Source: Amoebophrya sp. AT5.2
Lineage: Eukaryota; Sar; Dinophyceae; Syndiniales; Amoebophryaceae
Length of the DNA: 15,450 nucleotides
NCBI GenBank assembly: GCA_005223375.1
Contig: RXOD01005183.1
Location: forward strand, 1-15,450
Reading direction: 5' to 3'
Under the pieces are notes generated by a model. The model searched no databases. It worked only from the letters and a program-made list of their open reading frames with translations, and had not been told where the DNA came from. Made by a program: the position numbers and the translations under genes. This document shows, one piece after another, positions 1-10,000 of this stretch. Positions within the stretch are counted from its first letter, which is position 1, and every line of letters begins with the position of its first letter.

Positions 1-431
1 GTGAGCAACTGGTAAGTGCTGTGCAATGGGTCCCCTTGGGTGGCGGATTGCCCTAGCTGGCGACTGCGTCAAGGCGCTCGGAACCGCCCGGGCGGTTTCA
101 GAGATGCTCCATTTTGTGGGGGTAGATGAGAGTGGGGGCACGGTCGGGGGTACAGCGTCGGGAGGTCGGGGGATGCTGTAGTGGAAAGCCACTGACTACA
201 ATGATGAGAGGGCCTCAACAAAGCGGGACAAAATATGGCACCTCCTAGGGCTGCAATTTATTGGCAGCCGTAGCAGGGGGCTGCAGAGCTTTTGTGGGCC
301 CCAGTCTTGCAGTCCGCTTTGCTGCTCCTCCTGCGAACCTCTTCCCCAGACAACCAAAGGGGAGCCCGAAGAGCCCCCCAAAAAAATCACTTACCACTTC
401 CTTGCCTACTTACCACCTGGCCCCGCCATAG
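1..431 (+). mobile_element. Introner-like intronic element, copy A (5' end cut by window edge)
   Basis: This is a non-coding element ending immediately before the long exon at 432. It is homologous by eye to 8772-9257. Blocks shared in the same order are GCAACTGG (5-12), GGGTCCCC (28-35), TGGCGACTGCGTCAAGGCGC (58-77, 19 of 20 identical to 8852-8871), CGGGCGGTTTCAGAGATG (89-106), TTGGCAGCCGTAGC (261-274), a C-run/A-run block (371-397), and the terminal CCTGGCCCCGCCATAG (416-431). The end carries ACTTACCAC twice (389-397 and 408-416), complementary to the GGTAAGT at 11-17. The first ten or so bases expected from copy B fall outside the window. Two related copies placed inside two unrelated genes fit an introner, meaning an intron-creating non-autonomous element. 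No transposase is present. The exact 3' boundary (430-432) is uncertain because the upstream exon is not visible. Confidence 0.72.
82..97. repeat. Perfect 16-bp palindrome inside copy A
   Basis: The bases AACCGCCCGGGCGGTT read the same on both strands and could form an 8-bp GC-rich cruciform or RNA stem with no loop. The corresponding place in copy B (around 8870-8880) lacks it; copy B runs almost directly from the AAGGCGC block into CGGGCG. It is therefore a copy-specific insertion or a half lost in copy B. Confidence 0.6.
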
Positions 432-3400
432 GATTGCTGGGGATCGTCTTCCTTCGATAGGCAACGGAGACGAGCTGCCAGTTATTTTCGAGGAGGACGA
501 CGATGACGAACATCAAACGCAAATCATGACAAATACTGCCGGCCGTGCTGGGCCAGATCGAGATCTCGGACGCCGGCGCCGCGACGGGGTGGACAAGGAA
601 AACCGCAATCCGCAATTTCAACTTCTGCAGACGAGGCGCGGGCCGAAGGCGAAGGGGAAGTCGAAAGCAAGCGCAAAGTCCAAGGACCGTAGGAAAGATG
701 AGCGTGGCAATCGTAATCGCGATCATCGAGAAGAGGCGGATGAAGAAGACTCTGACTCCTCGACCTCCTCTTCAAGCAGCGTCGCTTCCACGGACGCGGC
801 AAGCGCAGTTTCGGAAGTGTCGAGCACTATGCCGCAGTTCCGCGTGCTGAGCCGCGTCGTGGTGCGCCCGTTCGCGTCCACTGCCCAGGTGGGAGAAAGC
901 TCCTCCGCAGAGAGCCGACCTTCGTTGCCCAAATTCTACATCCAGGGCGGCGGCGCGCGCGGCCGCTCAACCACACAGATATCTTCGGGAACAATGCCAC
1001 AGAGACCATCTGACACGAACCCTACCGAAATGCAGCGACTGACCGCGTGCAGCATCACAACAGGAGGAGCGCAGGCGCACCAAGCGACAATGACTACAAA
1101 TAAAACAAACAAAAGCGTCACAGGCTCTGGCGTGCCACCAGTGCTCGCGTCCGCCGCCGCCGCCCCCGCAAAAATTTCGGAAGACATCACCAGGCTGCGG
1201 TCGATCCTAAAAAACAAGAATCGACGCGGCACCAACCCCAGCGGGCGAGCGTCCACATGCAATAACACCTCGCGGCGGTACAGCGAGTCCACGGTCGGTG
1301 CGGAATCTGTGTCATTCGACCACGACATCACGGGAGACGGTGCCGGCGCGTTTGACATCGGGGACATCCTGCCGAATTTTCCGCGAACGAGTGGTCGTCC
1401 TGAAGCAGGAGGTGCAGAAGCGTTGCCGTCGCCGGGCAGCGGGGCTAGTACCATCAAGAGCAGTGTTGACATCAAGGGCTCTACTTCGAGAAGACCAGGG
1501 CAAGAAGAAGAAGTGGATCACCTCCTTCAGTCTTCCAGTTTCGCCAGTCGATCTCCATCATTCACTCTGCTCCCGATGAAGGGACCACGCGGAGGAGCCG
1601 CGGGGCACAATATCGACGTTTCGAGTACTTCCGTCTCGCCCCGCCCCGCGAGCGAGGATAGCGGGGGGCCAAGCGGAGCGGGAAAAACGCTGCAGCTGAA
1701 ACCACATTCCGACGCCGACACCTTGATGCGAACGAGTTCGCTGGCGACGTCTGTCGACACGGTCAAGGACTCTCCGAGGACGTCTGGAGAGCTGCAGCAC
1801 GGCCCAGGAGCTGGAGCTGCTTCTTCGTTGAAGAACAACGCTTCAGCTGCTCTCGACGACGGTCGAGCAGCAACATCTGCCGAACCGGTCAAGCGTAGCA
1901 AGGCCGGCACGCGCATCATGCGGGCGTTCTTCCCCTTCATGAAATCCGCGAAGGACGATCCCGTTGCCCCCGACGAGGTCGGACATGATGATGAAGTAGA
2001 AGGAGAAGATGCTCCTTCTGAAAAACCTCGCGAGAGCGAAAGCGTCAAGCGCAAGCAGAAGCACGACCTCTCTGACGAGGCTATTGCTAGCATTCACGAT
2101 CTGAAAGAGTCGATGAAGAACAAGGTCCAGTCTCCTTCCAGTGCCAGCACCCCCGGGCAGCTGCTTGCTACATCTCTGATAGCCGGGAATGCGAGCACAA
2201 CCGCGAGCATGATCGAGGCCAAAAAGCTCGAGAAGACACGGTATTCGTTTCTGAACCGCAACACGAACGAAAGCGAACACAACCACTACATGAGTGAGTC
2301 TATTGCCAATGAGATCCGCGAGGTGCAGAAGCTGCGCAAGCGCCCCCAACGCGCGAAGGAGCCGTTCGGTCCGGGCCACGTGCAACTCGTGCCGATCAAC
2401 ATCGACAGCTCGCTCCTGTCGATGAGCGCTGGCGGAGGTCGCGGAGTGAGTGGCTCCTCGAGCGTCGCGAGTGGTGTCGAGGACAAATGGGACAAGTTGT
2501 TCAGCGACAAGAAAAAGATGTCCCTAATTGGCTCGTGGGACGACACCCTGCATTTCGGCACGCTGGCGGACCAACTGCGCGAGTCACTTGCCAGCCTTGC
2601 TTTTGCAAAAACTGCGAACGGAGGAAGTGCCAGTGTGATGAGTGGTCCTTGCCCCGGGCGCGAGACCGAGAATCAGCATCTTCCCGTTCCTCAGGTAGGC
2701 GGCGCATCGGTATCGTTATTTGGAGCCGGAGGTTCTGGGACGGGTTCCGCGTCCTCCTCAGGAGCGTCGTCCTCAGCGAGGAGCACGCGATTGCTATCTT
2801 CACTTTTGCTCTCCGGCGGCGTCCCGGGAGGGAGCGTCTTTGGCGGCTACATGGTCGGGCGCGGCAGCCGCCTGAGTAGATGTCGGGGGGAAAACAACGT
2901 GCGCATGTCGTTCGCGTTCGACGCACCAAAAAGGAGTGGCCATAGACGATCTTCGGTTCTTCGCAACTCGGGGCGCAGCTCGGTGGAGCTCGAGGGAGAT
3001 GGAGCGCCCAGGGCTGCACTTCGGAACCCTGGCAGCGGAACTGAGACGACGTCGACCACGGGTACTGGACCTAGTAGAAGGTCTCTGGTTAATATCGGCG
3101 CTCACCAGACGACGCCCGGCGCACACTTATTGTCGTCCCCGTTCAGATTGACTTATGAGGGCGCTGACGGGGAAGATGCTGGTGGCGATTCTGGGCGGGA
3201 AGCAGCTGGGCAAGAACCAATGCGGGGCTCGGGGATGAAAATGCTGAGCCCACCCACGACCGCTGGTGGTCGGCGCGATAAAGCTATCGATTCCGAATCG
3301 CCGCCAGGGGCAGGAGGAATCAGCACGAGCGCACCAGGTGACATTTCTCTAAACGAGAAGTCGCGAATCTCGTCTGGTCATGCAGAAATTTTGTCTCTCG

Positions 3401-4095
3401 AAGAGCAGAGCACAGAACGCGACGGAAGTGGCAATGGCTCGCCAAAGTCAAAGAATACAACCCTCCCCCTTCAACATCCACCTCCAGACCACGAGAACGA
3501 GCACCCAGTAAGCTCTACTGACACGGGCACCAGTTCCAGTACTACTAGCTCCTCGTCCTCCACCACCTCTGCGATGTCGATTTCCGGCTCCCCCGCCATT
3601 CTGACGGACTTGGACTTGCCTCGCGCCCTCATGGCGACGACGCCCCCACCAGGACAGCTCGAGCCGACCGTTGCGCAAACGTTGCAGAGCAACTTTCAAC
3701 AGTTGCATCGGCAGCGCCATCTGCTGCTGGAGAACGACGCCAGCATCACCTCGACCCGCTCTTCGGTCCTCCGCAACTTGCGCGCGCTGCACCTGCTGCA
3801 CCTCTCCTCGGACGTTGAAGAAGAAGACGACGTGTTCGACTTCCTGAAGGCGAAGAGCATCCTCCTCTCAAAGAGGCGGCTGTTCCACAGCGCGACGCCC
3901 TCGAGTCGAAGATTCCGGTCGTCCCGGAAGAGCCAGAGCGGCTCCTGCGGCACTGGAAAGGCGGGGCCACCGGCAGCGGGCGCAGGAGGCGGTGGGGACG
4001 AGGCGGATGTCGATGTCAACACAAATACGAGGATCGCTACCGCTGTCGACGAGGAGCGGGGAGTGGTGAGACTGCGAGCGCTCAGCGCCGGCTGA
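432..4095 (+). CDS. Hypothetical Ser-rich, low-complexity protein (3' exon, N-terminus outside window)
   Basis: One uninterrupted reading frame of about 1220 codons follows the 3' end of intronic copy A and ends at TGA 4093-4095. The frame is also open through the end of the element from an ATG at 292, but element sequence is not expected to be coding, so I start the exon at 432 and treat it as 5'-partial. I do not recognise a domain. Visible features are an acidic patch (EEDDDDE, about 490-515), a Lys/Arg-rich stretch that could be a nuclear localisation signal (about 640-730), poly-Ser tracts (about 760-825 and 3530-3590), a more ordered-looking basic/hydrophobic patch near 1900-1950 (RIMRAFFPFMKSAK), a Trp-containing segment near 2485-2600, and a Leu-rich probable helical segment near 3690-3880. 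No signal peptide or membrane segment is visible. It is probably a regulatory or scaffold-type disordered protein, but that is a guess. Coding status is supported by length, consistent Ser/Thr codons and G/C third positions. Confidence 0.8.
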
Positions 4096-5323
4096 ATGTC
4101 ATTCCATGGCCAAGAACGGGGGAAACGGAAGGTATATCAATCTATACCTTTACGTGGTCAAGTGGTTGTAGGGCGCCTCCTGTCCTCTGCGTCCGCCTTC
4201 GAGTAGTTCTTCTTTCACTGATCTGACTCCACCTTCAACCTCAAGAATGAACCTGCTCAACGTGAACTACATCTTCGCCTCCATCATACTAGAATGAAAA
4301 TATTTTTGGTCGTAACTGGTGAGTCTCCCTGGACACGTTCACGTAGCCCATAGTCGGACAACTACTTCAAGTACTCACTACATTCCTTCACCTTCGTGGT
4401 TCTGTTGATTATTTATACGGTACATCACCGACAGCAACCGCGACACAGGTGGAAGAACGCTACTCTAGCTGCGCTCCTGACGCAATTTAAATTTTCCACA
4501 TATAACGCAAGACGGCCAGGGACGAATTGCGGTAAACAGAGCGAGGCACAATGTCAACTCGCGTCTGATTACCAACACAACACCAAATGACAAAAATGAA
4601 CCTAAAGAAACGGACGAAGATCGAAGATCACGCTGTCACAAGAAGTCGCCACTAAAATGAACCCTCCGTCCGTTATTCGCGCACCGTGTTGCGTGTGACG
4701 GGGGTTGACGAGATGAAAATACTTCCTACTTTTAAAGTTGTGAGACTGAAAATGTATCGAGTTCGAGGGCCCTGCTCGTCAAACGTGCAACGAAAATGCC
4801 GCGTGGGCACATTGATCTGCTCATTTTCGATCCGGAAGAGATGCACCCTCGAGAAGTCAGATCCGCTGAAGATCATGATCACAAAACCAATGTGAGTAGA
4901 AGTGGTCGTCCAGCAGCAACACGTTTGACATTTTTGATTTTTGTCCGATTTAATGCGCCATTGGCGAGCACATCAATAGCGGATCTTATCTAGGGAGCGG
5001 CTCCCACTCTGTCGCACCAATAAAGTTAAGTGTGTTTCCATGCCGAATCCGAGCAGTACCCGCAGGAGCCAGATCAGAACCGGAAGCTACTCTATTTGTA
5101 TTTCTTCTCCCTCCCAGTTGTACCAAGACCACGTCATCATCTACTCATAGTTTTACAAGAGGAAGAGAAGCGAGTCGCTATCATCTCTGTGCTTTCGAGC
5201 ACTACAACTTCAACAGCGACTCCAACTTCAAGTACTACAACCACATTGAGAACATCATCCGTAATAAAAGTACTTCATCCACTTCCACCTATTTTGGCGC
5301 TTGTAGCCTTTTGATCAGCAAAA
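4096..5323. other. Spacer between the Ser-rich gene and RLP24
   Basis: This 1.2-kb spacer is AT-richer than the flanking exons and has no long ORF. It should hold the 3' UTR of the upstream gene and the promoter and 5' UTR of RLP24. Short open stretches include 4396-4590 and 4686-4895 on the + strand; neither gives a recognisable protein. Donor-like GGTGAGT (about 4318) and TGTGAGT (4891-4897) suggest possible small spliced transcripts; the better case is listed separately at 4796-5023. The stretch just before RLP24 (about 5190-5285) is rich in ACAACTTCAAC-like trinucleotide-flavoured sequence. No tRNA, rRNA or clear snRNA was seen. Confidence 0.5.
4796..5023 (+). CDS. Possible two-exon micro-ORF (speculative)
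   Basis: An ATG at 4796 opens 32 codons of ordinary composition (beginning MPRGHIDLLIFDPEEMHPRE) that run to a consensus-like donor, AAT|GTGAGT at 4892. If the acceptor TCTAG (ending 4993) is used, the phase is kept and nine more codons (GAAPTLSHQ) lead to TAA at 5021-5023, giving a 41-residue product. The implied intron is 102 nt. A second frame (4686-4895) is open over the same bases, which lowers confidence. No homology is recognised. It could equally be 5' UTR of RLP24 or random ORF. Confidence 0.15.
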
Positions 5324-6037
5324 ATGCGGATCGAGAAGTGCTGGTATTGTTCTTGCAACGTGTACCCGGGCCACGGGATTCAGTTTGTGCGGAATGATTG
5401 CAAATCCTTCCGGTTCTGCTCGGGAAAGTGCCATGCCCACTTCAAAATGCGCCACAACCCGAAAAAATTGAAGTGGACGAAGGCGAGCCGGAAGTACTTG
5501 TGCCCTATTTTTCCGCGGTCTTTCCGGATTTTAAAATTTTCATTTTTGTGGGGCGTTTTATCATGCGCGCCTCGAAGATTCATACATTTCTTTGATTTCT
5601 CTGTAGCGCCGTTCTACCACTTGCCAACGGCAAAATAAACAACGAACAGGTACCGCGGCAAGGAGATGGTTCTGGACGCGACGTTCGAGTTTGAGAAGCG
5701 GCGCAACACGGCGGTGCGGTACGACCGCAACCTGTGGATCAAGACGATCCAGGCCATGAAACGCATCCAAGAGATCCGCCAGATCCGGAAGGTCCGGTTC
5801 CACAAGAAGCGGCTCGCCAACATGGTGAAGAAACGGGAGGGCGCGGCACAGAAGGAGCTGAAGAAGCACAAGGACATCATGATCGCAAGCAAGAGCATGC
5901 TGACAAGGAAGCAGACCGCAGACCAGCTGCTCCATACTGCGGCGGGCGAGAAGGCAAAGGTGCCCGGCACAAAGCTATTCGCGAAGAAGAAAGTCGCGGT
6001 GGCCGTTGAAAAAGCAGAAGCAATGGACACGAACTGA
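5324..6037 (+). CDS. RLP24: RLP24, pre-60S ribosome biogenesis factor (L24e family), two exons
   Basis: Exons 5324-5493 and 5650-6037 join to a 185-residue protein; yeast Rlp24 and human RSL24D1 are about 200 and 163. The N-terminus MRIEKCWYC, then [21 protein letters not shown] and [10 protein letters not shown] is the L24e zinc-ribbon domain in its RLP24 form. The zinc ligands are Cys6, Cys9, Cys32 and Cys36; ribosomal RPL24 itself usually lacks this four-Cys set. The second exon gives the RLP24-specific FEFEKRRN motif, a YDRNLW segment and a long Lys/Arg-rich helical tail. In known systems RLP24 joins nucleolar pre-60S particles at the site later taken by RPL24, and its tail recruits and activates the AAA-ATPase Drg1/Afg2, which releases it in the cytoplasm. 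The start is fixed by alignment to the family, and Lys57 is split by the intron. Neighbours give no functional link. Confidence 0.95.
5494..5649 (+). other. RLP24 intron (GT-AG, flanked by GTAC repeat)
   Basis: The intron is 156 nt. It starts GTACTTG and ends CGAACAG, interrupting codon 57 after its second base (CGG AA|G TAC CGC). Removal joins SRK to YRGKEM, which matches the RLP24 family across the junction. The tetranucleotide GTAC is present at both edges (5494-5497 and 5650-5653), so the same mRNA would result from several cut positions. It is AT-rich compared with its exons. No clear terminal inverted repeat and no resemblance to copies A and B was found. Confidence 0.9.
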
Positions 6038-6053
6038 CGAAGGATTTCTCGCG

Positions 6054-6468
6054 ATGAGGAAGGAGGGAGTGCTCCAGCTGGACCGGCGGGGGGCTGAGCA
6101 AGTACTACAGGTAGACGTAGATCGTGAAGGGAGAGGGACGGGGAGTGCGTGGGGAAGACCGATACCACTTCCATGTTGTTGACTCACCGTTCTGGGGCCC
6201 CCTCTTGGTCTTGTCCTTGCCTCGTCCTCGAGAAGCTACCTCTCTCCGCCGAACGAGAATGCGGGAAAAATTGAATTAGAGCAGGCAGAGGATGCGGACG
6301 GTCATCAAGGAACAAAAAGCGAATTTGGATCTCAACTTCATCTTCAAAGCATGATCGAGACTCTTCAAATGATGTTGATGGGACAGGCTTCATCTAAAGC
6401 GATGAAGCGAGCTCTACTCGACCAGCTGTACGATAGAAGAAGTAGCAGCACCGAGTGGTGCGAGTGAT
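6054..6468 (+). CDS. Possible small two-exon gene just after RLP24
   Basis: An ATG lies 16 nt after the RLP24 stop. It opens 19 codons (MRKEGVLQLDRRGAEQVLQ) up to CAG|GTAGAC at 6111. The same frame is open again from 6183 to TGA 6466-6468. Joining GT at 6111 to AG at 6284 keeps phase 0 and gives about 80 residues ending in a helical-looking Met/Leu/Lys-rich tail (6351-6465, including MIETLQMMLMG and ALLDQLYDRRSS). CAGGTAG at the donor and CAGGCAG at the acceptor form a near-direct repeat, as at other introns here. I recognise no family. Alternatives are RLP24 3' UTR, or the last exon of an unseen isoform. Close spacing would be compatible with trans-spliced polycistronic expression, but no spliced-leader evidence is visible. 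Confidence 0.3.
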
Positions 6469-7097
6469 GAAGAAATCCGGAAACGCTCGCTGAGCTGCCG
6501 CATGCAATGAGTCCTTGATACTTGTTGTCGCCGTGGATCGGCCGTTGTTTGGCACCGTCCGCCTGGACGACGCCGGGCCGGACCGAAGAAAAAGTGCATC
6601 ACTTCTCAAGAACGAATGTATTAACTTTACATTCTTGATGGAATTGGAAACCCAATCAAGAAGTAGACCCCCCGCTAACTTGTTCTTGTCAGAAGTGGCC
6701 AGCCCGAGTCGTGTTTTTCGAACGTCGTCGATCGAGGTTTGACTGCGAGAAGATGCGTTGTTGAGCGAGTCGTCGGTTCGATGCCGTTTTCTTTCTCGAC
6801 CTTGCACGAGCACGACGGCAACCGTTTAAATTGAAGCAAGCAACGCTGAATCGCGGGAAGCGCAAGCGTACTTGTGGTTGTGGTTGTGTTGATGACAAAA
6901 TTAAAGTATTTCGTCTTCATCGTCATTTTGAAATTCTCCAGCTGGTTCATTCGATGACTGTATCTTTCGTTTGCAGCATGTTGAAGTAGAGCGTCGTGAC
7001 CACATCGTGTCGAGAAAGTTGGTGGAGGCAACCCACCTACAACTTGTAGCGGTAGCCACTGCTACAAACATAGCAGGATTGATCGAATTCGGACCAA
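6469..7097. other. Spacer before the three-exon gene
   Basis: No supported gene. A minus-strand frame at 6394-6813 (139 codons, N-terminus MLVQGRERKRHRTDDSLNN) is open and not obviously low-complexity, but it overlaps the possible small gene on the other strand and matches nothing I know. An imperfect inverted repeat, TCAAGAACGAATGTA (6605-6619) against TACATTCTTGA (6628-6638), and a short GTTGTG microsatellite (about 6869-6888) lie here. The right part presumably holds the promoter and 5' UTR of the gene starting at 7098. Confidence 0.4.
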
Positions 7098-10000
7098 ATG
7101 CCGGACCACTACGCGGGAGCAACTCGTGTGAGGGAGTCCACGCACTTTGCTGAGAATCCGAATCGCTTGTCCCGTCCCTCCGAGCTGCATCAGGCGTGCG
7201 TTCCCCATGAGCGCAATAACCCGATCGGGACTCGAAAGCACTTTGACGACAAGGCCGCCGTCGCCGCGTTCTACCACCAGGGCAAGCGTACGGACATCGA
7301 TGTCCAGACGGGGAAGGTGCACAACAAGTACTGCTACGCCTGGGAGGTTGAGGACTCGGACAGCTGCAATGCTGGGATGGGGTCGCGTACGCGTGCTGCT
7401 GGTCAAAAGTACCACCAAGTCTCGCCGCTGAAGCGGGTGTCAGACAAGGTCGGAAGCAAGCACTCCTCCTGCTCGAGGACGTCGAAAAATGGCTCCGACC
7501 GCAGGAGCCTGGAGATGACAAACCACCCCCTGCACCCGGACATCCCTTTCCGGCGATCGAGCCGCGAGATTTTGGATCACCACCTCACGGAGAAGTACGC
7601 GAAAGCGGGCCGCGGCAGCCACCCGGAAGCCACGCCGGCGGGGGTTGATCTGCGCCGGTTCAAGAACTACTCCCCCAGCCGCACGACGCTGCCGGACGAC
7701 CACTTGGGCGGCAACTACGACTTCTCTACCGCCGCCGGTGTGCCAAGTTCGAAAACTACCGACAGCATCCCGAAGGTGGAGGGTCTTGTGGGCGGGCGCA
7801 AAGTGTCCGGTAAGAAGATTATGGCGAACGAGAACGAAAACGAGATGAACAGGAACGGAAAAATCGACGAGGACGAGGAACATCCGGGAGCATCGGCGAT
7901 CCGTCAGTCCGCGCAGCTGTACAAAAGGATGTCGCAGAAGTCGGCGATTTCGCAGAACCCGCTGACGAAACGGGACGAGTATGAGTTCGGACGCGCTGCT
8001 GCGCGAATCCGGAGGTCCCAGGCTGCCATGGGCGTGGACACAACCTACGGAGACTCCAGCGCGAATCGGGGCTGCGGCACGGTCGGCGGCACGGGCATGA
8101 TGCTCCGCTACGAGCCGCAGGATTGCCTACCAGAACAGGCGGAACGCTACGAACGACAGAAACAGGTACTTTTGCTCGTTCGTAGCCTTCCGCATGTTCT
8201 GGTCGTGCTTAGGAAGAGAATGCCCGTCCTCCAGCTCGCTCACGCGGACTACCTGATACGCGCCGATAGAAAATAATTTGTTTATACTTTTTTTTTATTT
8301 TATTACTTGCTTCTTGTGCTTCTGATGTCCTGTCCAGCACAACGACCTGGAGTTGCTGATCTATTCTATCTTCTCTGGTTTGCAATTGCAAAAATTCGGT
8401 CACGACCCCAACCAAGCCCCAAAAACGACGATCGCGCTGCTCATCAACTACAGGCTACTCTTTTCCACGAGCGTCAGCGTCGGCGCGACTTCGGCGGGGA
8501 GGACCTACCGTCTCCCATCCGCATGTCCATCTCCAAGGAGCAGGCGGACCGTCGCACCGAGTGGGAGCGCGTGCATGGGGTGGCGGATATCCACTCGCAC
8601 TACGACGAGGCCCGTTTCCACCACCCCGAGATCCTCGACGCAAAGTCCTGGCGCCACAAGATCGACCGTGGCTACACCTACAGCCGCGGGGACGATGTGA
8701 TCGCGCGCGACTCGGGCCGCCGCGCACGGTCGGTGAAGCAGGACGGGGACTACTTGGCACAGAATATGCAGGGACCAGGTGGTAAGTAGCAACTGGAATA
8801 GTTGTACTAGGTAGGGGGTCCCCACGCCCACTTGCTCTTGGGTCGTGGCGTTGGCGACTGCGTTAAGGCGCCGGGCGTTTTCAGAGATGACCCATTGTCG
8901 GTGGTAGGAGGAGGCGCGTGGGTCGCTCGCTGGAGCTGAGCTGTTGGGAGGTACTTACATGGAAGCGGCGGGGGAAAAAGCCAGGGGAATGCATGGTGAT
9001 AGGACGGTCTGAAAGCGGGGCAAATGCGGGCGCGTAGCCTTAGGGTGGCGGTTGGTTGTCAGCCATAGGCGGTCGCAGGAGTCAGTCTCAGTGCCAAGGC
9101 CAATCCCGCGAAAAGCGGCTTCCTGCGCTTGTTCTATTGCCGACCTCTTGTTCGGAGGACCAGCAAAGGGAACCAACTCCAAACCCAAAAAGCCCCCCCA
9201 AAATTTCACTTAGCACCACTAATAGGCACTTTCTTACCTCCTGGCCCCACCATACAGACCGAGGACCTGGTCTTCGCGCACCACCACAACCCGAACTCGC
9301 CGCTGCAGAGCCAGCGCAACGGACTGTTCCGGCAAAAGGAGAACATGCGGGTGGCGCGCAAGTGGGTGGACGGGGGGTACGTTGACGAAACGCGGCAGAC
9401 GGACGAGGAGTCGAACGACCCCTACTTCTGGGTGGAGCGCAAGGTGCGCAATCCGCACGGCACGACCATGCGCCCGGAGTGGTTGCAGGACCCGGAACAC
9501 AAAAGCACCGGAGGAAAGAGTAAGGACCGGGACGGTGGCGCGCACCGGGGGGTGCACAACGAAGCAGGGGTGTACAACCAGAGCGTGAAGAAAATGACCG
9601 GGCGGGAACGAGACGGAGCTGCTGGCTACGAATACGAATATGCTGAAGATGACGACGTCGTAGATCAGAGTAAGCTCGGCCCGTACTCCACCGCACAGAG
9701 GGAGCGCATCTCGATGCACCGCCCACACGTAGAGGACAACCACGGATCGGTGCACGACTTTGATCACGCGCGGTCAGCAAGCTGGAGAAATTCGCAGGGA
9801 GCAGGGCCGCGAGGCCGTACTGGTCAAACTCAAGATGACGATCATTCCTCTTCGGAGCAGTCCCCGTCACAATCGCAATCAGAGAGCCGGTCGACGTCGA
9901 GCAGCGTGACATCAACATCCTACGCAGGTTCTTCGGCGGGTCAGCTGGAAGCAAGTGGTCGAGCGGAGGGGAAGAAGCAGGTGACAATCGGGGAGATAGA

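Noticed and set aside
2548..3035. Imperfect repeat CTGCATTTCGGCACGCTGGC (2548) and CTGCACTTCGGAACCCTGGC (3014), both able to read LHFGTLA.
   Set aside because: The two copies fall in different frames, and a match of this quality is expected a few times by chance among all pairs in 15 kb. Treating the space between them as an intron would break the long frame.
4240..4720. Recurrent AAAATGAA-like words in the spacer (about 4294, 4594, 4653, 4713 and 11564).
   Set aside because: In AT-rich DNA such words are common. Flanks do not align, so no repeat family or shared start context could be supported.
4745..4775. GTTCGAGGGCCC-type motifs resembling a tRNA T-loop (also near 6775).
   Set aside because: No acceptor, D-arm or anticodon stem could be paired around them.
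4366..5237. 12-base word ACTTCAAGTACT repeated at 4366 and 5226.
   Set aside because: Several 12-base coincidences are expected in a window of this size; no longer alignment surrounds them.
5288..5305. ATTTTGGC just upstream of RLP24, reminiscent of the dinoflagellate spliced-leader core.
   Set aside because: Only eight bases match the core, with mismatches on both sides. Chance occurrence is likely, and there is no adjoining Sm-site or donor for a leader gene.
6464..6493. GTGATGA followed by CTGA, resembling C and D boxes of a snoRNA.
   Set aside because: No terminal stem pairs the boxes and the spacing is short. C-box-like 7-mers are expected several times in this window.
6901..7521. Long minus-strand frame (206 codons) opposite the start of the three-exon gene, and similar antisense frames across all large exons.
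   Set aside because: These are GC-rich shadows of the + strand exons with Arg/Pro/Ser-biased composition and no recognisable features.
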